This document shows positions 43,160 to 51,058 of a stretch of DNA of 64,000 nt, one piece after another. Positions within the stretch are counted from its first letter, which is position 1, and each line of letters opens with the position of its first letter. The DNA is from Puia sp. (GTDB taxonomy: Bacteria > Bacteroidota > Bacteroidia > Chitinophagales > Chitinophagaceae): the NCBI GenBank assembly GCA_031292515.1, contig JARLGZ010000076.1, positions 62,001 to 126,000 of the forward strand, given 5' to 3'. The notes beneath the pieces are model-generated. The model was not told the DNA's origin. It saw only the letters and a program-made list of their open reading frames with translations, and made no database searches. The translations under genes were made by a program, and so were the position numbers.

Positions 43160-44725
43160 TTAAAAAGGAGCGTCTTCCTCATCCATTGGCAGGTCTTTCA
43201 TCCTGCTGCCGGCCTGGATATAGAGCTTGGCTCCTGCTCCGCCTTCGTCGTCCTGCACCGGTTTCCAGTTTCCGCCCGAAGGCATGCCGATGCCGCCGAA
43301 GTCGTCGGCGCCATATTCGGTAAATTTCTGGATATGGAGCAGGGCGCGCAACTTGACCGTTTCCAGGGAGCCATTACGATGTTTGGCGATTTTGACGTGT
43401 GTCTCGCCTTTATTGCTTTCGCCCATTTCGTTGGCGGTGATGCCATAGTATTCCGGTCTGTACAGGAACATGACCATGTCCGCGTCCTGCTCGATGGCGC
43501 CCGATTCGCGGAGATCGCTCAACTGGGGGATCTTCTCTCCTTCCTTACGTGATTCGACCGCCCTGCTCAGCTGTGAGAGGGCGATGATCGGCACCTGGAG
43601 TTCTTTGGCGAGTCCTTTCAGGTCGCGGGAAATACGGCTGATCTCCTGTTCACGGTTACCGTTCTTGCTATCGCCGGCGCCGCTCATGAGCTGCAGGTAG
43701 TCGATGATGATGATGCCGACATTGTGTTTGTTCCGGAGGCGACGGCACTTAGCGCGCAACTCGAAGATGTTCAGGGCGGGCGTATCGTCTATGAATATGG
43801 GAGCTTTGGCCAGCTTGTCGATTCCCTTTTTGTATAATTGCTTCATTTCGTGTTCCTCCAGTCTGCCGCGGGCGATCTTCTCCATGAAGATCTCGCTTTC
43901 GGCGCTCAGGATCCTCTGCACGAGCTGGGCGGAACTCATTTCCAGGCTAAAAAAGGCGACCGGTGTCGGCTTGGTCGGGTTCAACGCGGCGTTGCGGGCC
44001 AGGTTGAGCGCAAAAGCGGTCTTACCCACGGAGGGGCGGGCTGCCAGGATGATCAGATCGGTCGGCTGCCATCCGTAGGTGATCTTGTCCAGGGACGGGA
44101 ATCCGCTCGGCACCCCGGTGATCTCCTCCTGTTTGTGACGGAGGTCTTCGATACGCTGGATCGTCTTGACGAGTACCGTATCGATGCTGTCGAAATTTTT
44201 ACGAAGGTGATTGTTGGTGATTTCGAAGAGTTTGCTTTCCGCATCGTCGAGCAGGTCGAAGACGTCGGTGCTGTCTTCGTAGGCGTCGCCGATGATCTCG
44301 CCGCTGATGCGTATCAATTCGCGCTGGATGAATTTCTGAAGGATGATGCGGCAATGGGTATCGATATTGGCGGCCGATACGACGGAGTTGGTGAGTTTCG
44401 TCACATAATAGGGGCCTCCTACGATGTCCAGCTCCTCACGCATCTTCAATTCTTCTACAACGGTAAGAATATCAATAGGTTGGCTCTTCTGGGCGAGTCC
44501 CTGCATAGCGTGGTAGATCCGCTGGTGTCCCTCAAGGTAAAAGCATTCCGGCTTCAGGATCTCCACGACCGTATCGAAAGCGCTTTTTTCCAGCATGATG
44601 GCGCCCAGGACGGCTTCCTCCAGCTCCCTGGATTGCGGGGGTACTTTTCCATATACCATGGTACTCAGGTCTGCCGAAGGCTTGCGTCTGAGTTTACGGT
44701 CTTTATTGAGATTTGTCAGGTCCAT
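43160..44725 (-). CDS. dnaB: Replicative DNA helicase DnaB
   Basis: 521 residues. N-terminal collar domain (PQSRELEEAVLGAIMLEKSA), linker, then the RecA-like domain with Walker A ARPSVGKTAFALNLARNAA, the Walker B-like IIIIDYLQLMSG, the H4-type loop SRDLKGLAKELQVP and the arginine finger region near FLYRPEYY. It is the hexameric helicase at the replication fork. The C-terminus has a Gly-rich linker and ends in an acidic tail (LPMDEEDAPF), a pattern usual in Bacteroidota and also seen in SSB proteins. No intein is present. The gene is followed by a terminator and preceded by a 0.5-kb AT-rich gap with DnaA-box-like sites. Confidence 0.97.
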   Translation of the reverse strand: MDLTNLNKDRKLRRKPSADLSTMVYGKVPPQSRELEEAVLGAIMLEKSAFDTVVEILKPECFYLEGHQRIYHAMQGLAQKSQPIDILTVVEELKMREELDIVGGPYYVTKLTNSVVSAANIDTHCRIILQKFIQRELIRISGEIIGDAYEDSTDVFDLLDDAESKLFEITNNHLRKNFDSIDTVLVKTIQRIEDLRHKQEEITGVPSGFPSLDKITYGWQPTDLIILAARPSVGKTAFALNLARNAALNPTKPTPVAFFSLEMSSAQLVQRILSAESEIFMEKIARGRLEEHEMKQLYKKGIDKLAKAPIFIDDTPALNIFELRAKCRRLRNKHNVGIIIIDYLQLMSGAGDSKNGNREQEISRISRDLKGLAKELQVPIIALSQLSRAVESRKEGEKIPQLSDLRESGAIEQDADMVMFLYRPEYYGITANEMGESNKGETHVKIAKHRNGSLETVKLRALLHIQKFTEYGADDFGGIGMPSGGNWKPVQDDEGGAGAKLYIQAGSRMKDLPMDEEDAPF

Positions 44726-44940
44726 TATTCTATCCGTCCAAAAGAATTAAAAAATATTGTGTCCTTCGGTGTGGCTTCCGTCCGTGGTCTGGTCCTTCGG
44801 GCACGCAGACGAGGAGGCCACATGGTTAAATCGAACTCTTTTAACCAGGCTCATTGGGTCAGTGTTCTCGGCCTTGTTGTTAAGAAATTATTATGGCAGT
44901 ATGAACGGAATGTTATCCCTTTGAGTCAGGAGGGCGAATA
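44726..44940. other. Upstream part of the dnaB gap, no gene seen
   Basis: About 215 bases of mixed composition next to the dnaB start. An AT-rich stretch directly precedes the dnaB ATG on the minus strand (TTAAAAAATATTG). There is no open frame with protein character and no tRNA. Confidence 0.4.
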
Positions 44941-45113
44941 TAAACCCCAAACTCCCGTTCAAAAAATTTTTTCTTTTTCTATATTTTTCCTTCGATAATC
45001 CACCTGGTTATCCACAATAAATCAAGGCTTACCCACAGTATTGTTTCGGCTTTCCACAATTTAAAAAAGTTTTCAGCTTTTTGTCTTTTTAAATTCACAC
45101 AGTCTGTGCAGAA
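44941..45113. other. AT-rich region with phased DnaA-box-like sites: candidate origin or dnaB control region
   Basis: TTATCCACA (45008-45016) is a perfect DnaA box. TTACCCACA (45029) has one mismatch and CTTTCCACA (45050) two; all three face the same way at exactly 21-base spacing, two helical turns. TAATCCACC (44996) and the reverse-strand TTCTGCACA (45113-45105) are weaker sites. AT-rich blocks flank them: 44958-44990 with runs of A and T, and 45058-45096. Genes to the left run left and most to the right run right. These are the parts of a bacterial oriC, but a DnaA-regulated dnaB promoter is equally possible. Confidence 0.45.
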
Positions 45114-45182
45114 AGATTTCGATTGAAATATTTTGCCGGGTTACCGGGATTACAGAATGGAGCGAGGGGCGTAAGCGGGCGT

Positions 45183-45218
45183 AAAAAAGCCGGTCTCTTG
45201 CAGACGGGACCGGCTTTT
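45183..45218 (-). terminator. Rho-independent terminator of the DUF6600 gene
   Basis: A stem of eleven pairs, AAAAGCCGGTC / GACCGGCTTTT, with a 14-base loop and a T-run on the minus strand, 20 bases after the stop codon. Confidence 0.85.
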
Positions 45219-45238
45219 ATTTGTTATCGGCCACTCTT

Positions 45239-46846
45239 TCAATCCTGTTTTACGGGTTTTGGGGGTGGAGGAGGTGGTTTTCTGAATCTGCCGGCTTTAT
45301 TCGGCTGGCCGGGCTGCTGTCCGGCTTGTCCTGGTTGTCCCGTGTGAGCCTGTCCACCGGGTTTGACAGCGTTGCTGCTGCCGTTGTTGTTGCCGTTGTT
45401 GCCCGCACCGCTGCCCGTTATGCCACCGGCTCCGTTGTGTTGCCCGTTGTTTTGACCATTGCTCTGGCCGTTATTTTGCCCGTTGTTCTGTCCGTTGTTC
45501 TGTCCGTTGGCGAACCGATTGCTACCCGGGGGATTCGTTGGGGCGCCGGAGGCGCCGTTCGCGCCGTTTCCACGACCGGTATAGGTTCCATTCGTCTGTC
45601 CGTTGCCCGGACCGCTGTGGGCGGGAGGATTGACGGCCGGGGCGCCTGTCGCGGGTCTCGGGAAACCACCTGCGTTCGCATTGCCCGCGGGGGGCTGCGG
45701 CCGATTCACCGGTGTCGTGACTGCCGGGGTATTATTCGCCGGGGCATTGGGCGGCGTATAGACACGACTGGCTCCGGGTGTCGTATTGTTGGGGGCGTTG
45801 CTGTTATTCGGCGGAGTATTGCCCGGCACCGCATTGTTTGAAGGTGTGCGATTCGCCGGAAGATTATTGCCTGCGGCCGGCCTGTTAAAATTGGGAGAAG
45901 GTCGGAGGCTTTGGAAAGACTGCACACGGGAAGGAGCCGGTGTTCCCGCGGGCGGGGTTCCATTTCCGGCGGCCCGGTTGCCGCCGCCTGCACCAGCGGA
46001 GGGCGCCGCATTTACGCGGGGACGGTACAGTGACAGCTGGCCGCCCGTATTTTGCTCGCCGGGACGGTTTGCGGTCCGCAGTGCGACCGGTCGGAGCGCA
46101 GCGCCTGTGGCCGTTTCCACTTCCCGGGGATCCGGACCGCCTGCATAGGTGTTGCGATTGATCGTGGTGTTGTTGATCGTCGTATTGCTGATGCGGTTGT
46201 TGGTGATATTGTTATTGGTCACATTATTGTTGACAATCGTGGTATTGTTGATGACAGTCGTGTTATTGATGATCGTCACATTTTTCGTCTCATTGACATA
46301 GTAATTGTTGATTTGCGGGCTCGTGACGTACTGGTGGGGCACGAAGTTCCAGTAGTGGGCGGGCGGGTTGTAGCCGCCACCGAATGAGACGCTGACGCTG
46401 ATATTCGGTCCCAGCGGCGCCCAGCCGTAATAGTCGGGGCTTCTTCGCCAGCTGACCCAGGCGGGTGACCAGTCGTATCCGGGGATCCACATCCAGCCAT
46501 AACCGTCCTGGAAGAACCAGCGGCCGTAGTGAAAGGTAGCCCAGCCCCAGTTATAATCGGAGGACCATACCCATCCGGCGTCGCTATATACCCAATGCCC
46601 GTTGGTAGCATACGGTTTGAAATCGGGTCCGACATCCGGACGCCACACATAGCCATAATTGGGATAGTCGATCCATTCTCCGTAAGGGCTGAGATCGTCG
46701 TAAAAAGTTTGATAGGTGACTTCCGGTTCCGCGGGCGGTGGTGGTGGCGGGATGGGGGCCGGTCTCGATTCGACGACTATCTGGGTGGGACCACAGGAAG
46801 TCAGGGCGATCGCCGATATGGCGACCGCAAACAGCAGTTTCTTCAT
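45239..46846 (-). CDS. DUF6600-like lipoprotein with long low-complexity tail
   Basis: 535 residues. A lipoprotein signal ends at the Cys in AISAIALTSCGPTQ. Residues about 45-165 are the aromatic YGEWIDYPNYGYVWRPDVG / WGWATFHYGRWFFQDGYGW region typical of DUF6600 (YXWGXW-like) proteins, with SPDYYGWAPLGP at its end. Then comes an Asn/Thr-rich beta-helix-like stretch (VTIINNTTVINNTTIVNNN), a long disordered part rich in Pro, Asn, Gly and Ala with Asn-Gly-Gln-Asn repeats, and a basic Pro-rich end. It should sit in the outer membrane facing the periplasm or the surface. Function unknown. It is divergent from pheT. Confidence 0.75.
   Translation of the reverse strand: MKKLLFAVAISAIALTSCGPTQIVVESRPAPIPPPPPPAEPEVTYQTFYDDLSPYGEWIDYPNYGYVWRPDVGPDFKPYATNGHWVYSDAGWVWSSDYNWGWATFHYGRWFFQDGYGWMWIPGYDWSPAWVSWRRSPDYYGWAPLGPNISVSVSFGGGYNPPAHYWNFVPHQYVTSPQINNYYVNETKNVTIINNTTVINNTTIVNNNVTNNNITNNRISNTTINNTTINRNTYAGGPDPREVETATGAALRPVALRTANRPGEQNTGGQLSLYRPRVNAAPSAGAGGGNRAAGNGTPPAGTPAPSRVQSFQSLRPSPNFNRPAAGNNLPANRTPSNNAVPGNTPPNNSNAPNNTTPGASRVYTPPNAPANNTPAVTTPVNRPQPPAGNANAGGFPRPATGAPAVNPPAHSGPGNGQTNGTYTGRGNGANGASGAPTNPPGSNRFANGQNNGQNNGQNNGQSNGQNNGQHNGAGGITGSGAGNNGNNNGSSNAVKPGGQAHTGQPGQAGQQPGQPNKAGRFRKPPPPPPKPVKQD
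45439..45512. repeat. In-frame NGQ(N) coding repeat in the DUF6600 gene
   Basis: Six or seven 12-base units of CCGTTGTTCTGT type, coding Asn-Gly-Gln-Asn on the minus strand; some units differ by one base and give Ser or His. Confidence 0.8.
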
Positions 46847-46994
46847 AAATTAGCTTTTATAGTACTTTTAAGTTAGCCGTTTGACTACATCTTTCATGCT
46901 AAGTATATTCCCAAAACAATCATTAACATTCAATTATGAGTTGCAGCCAGACCTTTTACAAACGAATCAATCCGGTAAATATTTCCGGGAATCC

Positions 46995-47002
46995 TATCTT
47001 TG
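46995..47002 (+). promoter_or_regulatory. -7 element of pheT
   Basis: TATCTTTG matches TAnnTTTG and lies 29 bases before the pheT ATG. A clear -33 element is not seen. Confidence 0.5.
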
Positions 47003-47031
47003 CCCTTCATTTATAAAATCGGATCTTTTAC

Positions 47032-49569
47032 ATGACCATCAGTTACAATTGGCTTAGTGAATACCTTCCCATAAAGATCGAGGTGGAACGGCTGGCAAAA
47101 ATACTGACTTCGATCGGACTGGAAGTCGAAGGCGTTGAAAAATATGAATCGGTAAAAGGCGGTTTGAGGGGATTGGTCGTCGGGGAAGTCCTCAGCTCCG
47201 AGCGGCACCCCAATGCCGACAAACTCAGTGTGACGACCGTCAATACCGGCGGTCCGGAGGCGCTTCAAATCGTATGCGGCGCTCCGAATGTGGCAGCCGG
47301 TCAGCGTGTGGTCGTAGCCGCCGTGGGAACGACGATCTATCCGCTTAAAGGGGAGCCGGTGACCATGCGGCTGGCGAAGATCCGCGGGATAGAAAGCCAG
47401 GGAATGATCTGCGCGGAAGACGAGATCGGTCTCGGAGAAAGTCATGCCGGGATCCTGGTGCTACCCGCCGGTCTGAAACCCGGAACGGCGGTTGCCGCTC
47501 ATTTTCAGCCTTACCAGGACCAACTCATCGGGATCGGGCTGACCCCCAATCATATGGATGCGATGAGCCACCTCGGCGTAGCCCGCGACGTATGTGCGTA
47601 TCTCTCCCACCATGAGAATAAGGACTACCGGCCACGTACCCCGTCGATAAATAGTTTTAAAGCAGTTCCTGCCGCCGGCTCCCAACCGGGCGGCCTTCAA
47701 AGCGGTCCTATCCGGGTGAATATCGAAAATACGGATGCCTGTGGCCGCTATTCGGGTCTCAGCATGAGCAGCATCACGGTCCGTGAATCCCCGCAGTGGT
47801 TACAGGACAAGCTGAAAGCCATCGGCATACGGCCCATCAGCAATATCGTGGACATCACCAATTTTGTGCTGCATGAAACCGGGCAGCCCCTGCATGCCTT
47901 CGATGCGGACGAAATAAAAGGATCCCGGCTGATCATAAAAAATCTTCCCGAAGGAACACCCTTTATCACCCTTGATGAAAAAGAAAGAAAGCTCCATGCG
48001 GACGATCTGATGATCTGCAATGCCGAAGAGCCCATGGCCATGGCCGGTGTCTTTGGCGGGCTGCACAGCGGTATAAAGGCCGGTACGACCCGTATATTCC
48101 TGGAGAGTGCGTGGTTCAACCCCACCGCTATCCGCAAGACTTCTTTCCGGCACGGTCTGCGTACCGATGCCGCGGTACATTTCGAGAAGGGCATGGACAT
48201 ATCGGGTACCCTGACGGCGCTGAAAAGAGCGGCCCTGCTAATCAAAGAGCTGGCAGGCGGAGAAGTGACGACCGAACCGGTGGACATATATCCCTACCCG
48301 CAGAATAAGACCCAGATCACCATCAAGCACCATTACCTGAAGAAACTGAGCGGCAAGAATTATCATCCAGATACCGTAAAGAATATCCTGCTGAGCCTGG
48401 GTTTCGAGATCCTCAAAGAGGGCATGGACGACCTGCGCGTGGCGGTCCCCTATCACAAGCCCGACGTGAACCTGCCGGCGGATATCGTCGAAGAAATCAT
48501 GCGCATAGACGGTTACGACAATATCCCCATCCCGGCTACGATCACCCTCTCTCCTTCCGTGGAGACCGATGCCGCTCCGGCGGCTTTCCGGGGAAAGACG
48601 GCCGGATACCTGGTGGGTCTCGGTTTCTACGAGATCTTCACCAATTCCATTACCAATAGCGCCTATTATGGGGAAGAAGAACTGGCGACTACCGTGACCA
48701 TGATCAACAACCTGAGCGTGGAATTGAATGTGATGCGGCCGTCTATGCTGGAGACGGGCCTGGAATCGATCGCCCATAACCTGAACCGGAAAAAAACCGA
48801 CCTGCGTTTCTTCGAATTCGGTAAGACGTATCATACGACCGGCGTAGGGCAGTATACCGAGACCAACCATCTTTTTTTGTATGTTACCGGTCAACTGGCC
48901 GCGGATTCCTGGAAGGCCAAAGGGGCCGCCGCCGATTTCTATTACCTGAAGGGGATCTGTAAACGTTTGCTGGAACTGACCGGGATCGATATTCCACTCG
49001 TCGACACGCCCCTTTCCGGGAGCCGGGACCTTCCCGGATTCTCCGACCCCGATCCGAAAGCGGCGGATGCCGGTGCGACGACGGGCCCGAAACCGGCAGA
49101 TGCCAAAGTAGCCTATATGCTGACGGCCCGGGCAGGGGAAGAGACGCTGCTGGAGGCCGGCATCGTACAGGCCGGAACGCTAAAACGTTTCGATATCCGG
49201 CAGCCCGTCCTTTTTGCCCGTTTTAACTGGGACGGGATCCTGGCGCAAGCCGCAAAAAATAAGATCGTATTCCGCGAACTGCCCAAACAGCTGCCTGCCC
49301 AACGCGATCTGGCCATGGTCGTCGACCGTTCCCTGCCGTTCGGGGATGTCGAGAAGACGATAAAAAGGCTGCGATTGGATAAATTGCAGGAAATCCGTCT
49401 ATTTGATATCTTCGAGAGCGACAAACTCGGCGCCGGGAAGAAATCCCTCGCCGTCAATTTTAGCTTCCTGGACCCGGAAAAGACGCTGACAGACAAGGAG
49501 ATTGATGGAATGGTCGGTCGCATTATGGATGCCCTTGAGAAAGAGTTGAAGGCGGAGATAAGAAAGTGA
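47032..49569 (+). CDS. pheT: Phenylalanine--tRNA ligase beta subunit
   Basis: 845 residues, a little longer than the usual 800-820. The order is the classical one: N-terminal ISYNWLSEYLPIKIEVERL, tRNA-binding (EMAP-like) domain at about 40-155 with ERHPNADKLSVTTVNTGG, B3/B4 editing domain with GMDISGTLTALKRAALLIKE after it, B5, the catalytic-like core (LGFYEIFTNSITNS), and a C-terminal anticodon-binding ferredoxin domain (PAQRDLAMVVDRSLPFGDVE). With PheS (not in this window) it forms the alpha2-beta2 enzyme that charges tRNA-Phe. A Gly/Ala/Asp-rich insert coded by about 49020-49110 and a short one at 47650-47710 add length. A GTGAGT-type repeat and a G-rich tract follow the stop. Confidence 0.97.
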   Translation: MTISYNWLSEYLPIKIEVERLAKILTSIGLEVEGVEKYESVKGGLRGLVVGEVLSSERHPNADKLSVTTVNTGGPEALQIVCGAPNVAAGQRVVVAAVGTTIYPLKGEPVTMRLAKIRGIESQGMICAEDEIGLGESHAGILVLPAGLKPGTAVAAHFQPYQDQLIGIGLTPNHMDAMSHLGVARDVCAYLSHHENKDYRPRTPSINSFKAVPAAGSQPGGLQSGPIRVNIENTDACGRYSGLSMSSITVRESPQWLQDKLKAIGIRPISNIVDITNFVLHETGQPLHAFDADEIKGSRLIIKNLPEGTPFITLDEKERKLHADDLMICNAEEPMAMAGVFGGLHSGIKAGTTRIFLESAWFNPTAIRKTSFRHGLRTDAAVHFEKGMDISGTLTALKRAALLIKELAGGEVTTEPVDIYPYPQNKTQITIKHHYLKKLSGKNYHPDTVKNILLSLGFEILKEGMDDLRVAVPYHKPDVNLPADIVEEIMRIDGYDNIPIPATITLSPSVETDAAPAAFRGKTAGYLVGLGFYEIFTNSITNSAYYGEEELATTVTMINNLSVELNVMRPSMLETGLESIAHNLNRKKTDLRFFEFGKTYHTTGVGQYTETNHLFLYVTGQLAADSWKAKGAAADFYYLKGICKRLLELTGIDIPLVDTPLSGSRDLPGFSDPDPKAADAGATTGPKPADAKVAYMLTARAGEETLLEAGIVQAGTLKRFDIRQPVLFARFNWDGILAQAAKNKIVFRELPKQLPAQRDLAMVVDRSLPFGDVEKTIKRLRLDKLQEIRLFDIFESDKLGAGKKSLAVNFSFLDPEKTLTDKEIDGMVGRIMDALEKELKAEIRK

Positions 49570-49590
49570 GATAGTGAGTAGTGAGTATTG
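49566..49590. repeat. Dispersed GTGAGT-type repeat, copy 2 (short)
   Basis: GTGAGATAGTGAGTAGTGAG starts within the pheT stop codon. It shares the AGTGAGTAGTGAGT part of the copies at 40442 and 52671 but lacks the GGTCAG core. Confidence 0.6.
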
Positions 49591-49651
49591 GGGAGATTTT
49601 TGGGAGCTTGGGTTTAGGGTTAAGGGAGGGTTGGGTTGAGAGGGATTGGGG
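49590..49651 (+). other. G-quadruplex-forming motif between pheT and the coiled-coil gene
   Basis: Nine runs of three or four G with loops of 8, 5, 4, 4, 1, 2, 6 and 3 bases, all on the plus (coding) strand. Any four neighbouring runs from the second on satisfy the canonical G3-N1-7 rule. It lies in the untranslated gap downstream of pheT and would be in the transcript if pheT reads through. Confidence 0.75.
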
Positions 49652-49787
49652 TATTAATTGAATTCGGGTGGAATAGATCGGGAAGGCGGGTGGTAACAGG
49701 TAGAGGAGTTTCGGGTAAGCACGGGTGGCGTTCACCGGAGCACCTGGCGCAGACCGACACGGTAAAGCAAGATACAACCACGGATAG

Positions 49788-50075
49788 ATGACTGATCTGG
49801 AATCACAATTGAAACGGGTAAGCGAGAAGCTGCAGCTGATGCTGAAGCAGAGGGAGCTTTTGCTCAAGGAGAACGTAAAGTTGAAGCAGGAGATCGGCGC
49901 TTTGCGAAGCGAAAGACACGAGCATCAAAAAACCATCGAGCGATTGGAGCAGCAGGTGGCGATCAGTAAGGTATCCAGGACGGAAATGAGCGAGGCCGAG
50001 AAGAAACAGTTTGAAAAGAGGCTTGGGCAGTATATAAAAGAAATAGATCGCTGTATCGCCCTGCTAGGGGAATAA
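49788..50075 (+). CDS. Small coiled-coil protein, possibly a cell division accessory factor
   Basis: A 95-residue protein that is almost entirely a heptad coiled coil: LESQLKRVSEKLQLMLKQRE and the following residues to about 60 alternate Leu, Glu and Lys, with a second helix after residue 65 ending in IDRCIALLGE. It has no membrane helix. It lies between pheT and zapA, an arrangement I recall in other Bacteroidota, and its size and make-up resemble ZapB-like division factors. A role with ZapA at the division ring is therefore plausible but not proven. The gap from pheT (218 bases) has a repeat and a G-rich motif, so the gene probably has its own promoter. Confidence 0.7.
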   Translation: MTDLESQLKRVSEKLQLMLKQRELLLKENVKLKQEIGALRSERHEHQKTIERLEQQVAISKVSRTEMSEAEKKQFEKRLGQYIKEIDRCIALLGE

Positions 50076-50165
50076 AGGCAGGACGGACAGACTTTATGGT
50101 CCGAAGTCCGGCGGCGGATAAGGATAATCCGGCCGGGCGTCGCCCCGGAAAGATCCGAAATCGCT

Positions 50166-50423
50166 TCAGACCCTTTTGACGAGGCGCATTTTCATTTCAT
50201 CGGTGCCCCGGGAAATCTCAAGGGTATACACGCCGTAGGGCAGGTCGTTGAGGCCGTTCCAGTTAAGAAAACGCTGATCTTTTTCAACTTCCGTTTCCAT
50301 GGCGCTGCATACAATTCCGGTATCGTCTTTCAAAACGGCTTTAAGAAGGCATTTACGGGGATGGTTGACTTCAAAGGTCAAGCGGTCGATGAATACGGGG
50401 GACTTGATTTTTAGGAATATCAT
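50166..50423 (-). CDS. Short beta-strand protein resembling a stand-alone sorting-domain-like module
   Basis: An 85-residue protein from the ATG at 50423; the frame runs further up but would overlap zapA and is AT-rich. Sequence such as VFIDRLTFEVNHPRKCLLK and FLNWNGLNDLPYGVYTLEIS reads as a small beta-sandwich, and the GVYTLEIS...MRLVKRV end resembles the FlgD-like or type IX C-terminal domains. It has no signal peptide and no larger protein attached. It is convergent with the coiled-coil gene and divergent from zapA, so it interrupts an otherwise rightward housekeeping cluster. I do not recognise a family; a cytosolic protein of unknown function is the safest reading. Confidence 0.55.
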   Translation of the reverse strand: MIFLKIKSPVFIDRLTFEVNHPRKCLLKAVLKDDTGIVCSAMETEVEKDQRFLNWNGLNDLPYGVYTLEISRGTDEMKMRLVKRV

Positions 50424-50497
50424 GGTTGTTTCAAGGTTATTGGGTACGCTCAGAAACTGAATCGGATTTGGATTTAATAGACAGGTTCTGAATAATA

Positions 50498-50506
50498 TGT
50501 GGATAA
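50498..50506 (-). promoter_or_regulatory. Perfect DnaA-box sequence upstream of zapA
   Basis: TGTGGATAA is the reverse complement of TTATCCACA and sits in an AT-rich stretch 22 bases before the zapA start. A single box of nine bases can occur by chance. Confidence 0.35.
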
Positions 50507-50528
50507 ATATAAAATAAGAATTTGAACT

Positions 50529-50810
50529 ATGCAAGATTTAATTCCAATTAATGTCGTCATAGGTGATCGCACTTACAGGATCAAGATAGAACCGGCGGAT
50601 GAAGAGGTAGTCCGGAAGACGTTGAAAACGATTAATGACAAGATTGTGGAGTTCAAAACCCTTTTTGCCGGGCGGGATATGCAGGATTATGTGGCCATGG
50701 TGCTGCTGTGGTATGCCACCCAGGCTTCGATCGGGGCCAAACCGGGCATCACCAGCGCGGTTTCGGAGGCGCTGACGCGGATGGAACAATTGCTCGACCG
50801 GGCGTCCTGA
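50529..50810 (+). CDS. zapA: Cell division protein ZapA
   Basis: 93 residues. LIPINVVIGDRTYRIKIEPA is the N-terminal beta hairpin, and EEVVRKTLKTINDKIVEFKT then MQDYVAMVLLWYATQ start the long coiled-coil helix of ZapA proteins. ZapA binds FtsZ and cross-links its filaments at the division site in the cytoplasm. The length fits the family. The upstream small coiled-coil gene and downstream rny are its usual neighbours in Bacteroidota. The start overlaps the leader of the minus-strand small gene, and a DnaA-box-like site precedes it. Confidence 0.92.
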   Translation: MQDLIPINVVIGDRTYRIKIEPADEEVVRKTLKTINDKIVEFKTLFAGRDMQDYVAMVLLWYATQASIGAKPGITSAVSEALTRMEQLLDRAS

Positions 50811-50954
50811 GGAAGCCGGAGAGCCGGCGGGGGCCGGAAAAGATCGACTGCAGTCTTTCCGATCAGCCTCGGGGAAAGGCGGCCGCCGGACGGGTCGTCA
50901 GGATCCTTCCGGAATTCCTGCCTCAAACAGCCCTTTTCTGTCCGCCAAAACCGC

Positions 50955-50984
50955 TTGCTGCGTGCGGCTAAATCCTTATCTTCG
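50955..50984 (+). promoter_or_regulatory. Promoter of rny
   Basis: TTG at 50955-50957, then 19 bases, then TATCTTCG, one mismatch from TAnnTTTG. The leader before the rny ATG would be about 65-70 bases. Confidence 0.5.
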
Positions 50985-51058
50985 CCAACTAACACATTTT
51001 CATGCAATCATGAACAGGAATAACAAATATATGATTGCGAACTATTTAAAATCAAGAA

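Noticed and set aside
50811-51058. A possible 6S RNA gene between zapA and rny
   Set aside because: 6S RNA often follows zapA in other bacteria, but I see no long imperfect hairpin with a central bubble here, only a GC-rich gap and the rny promoter.
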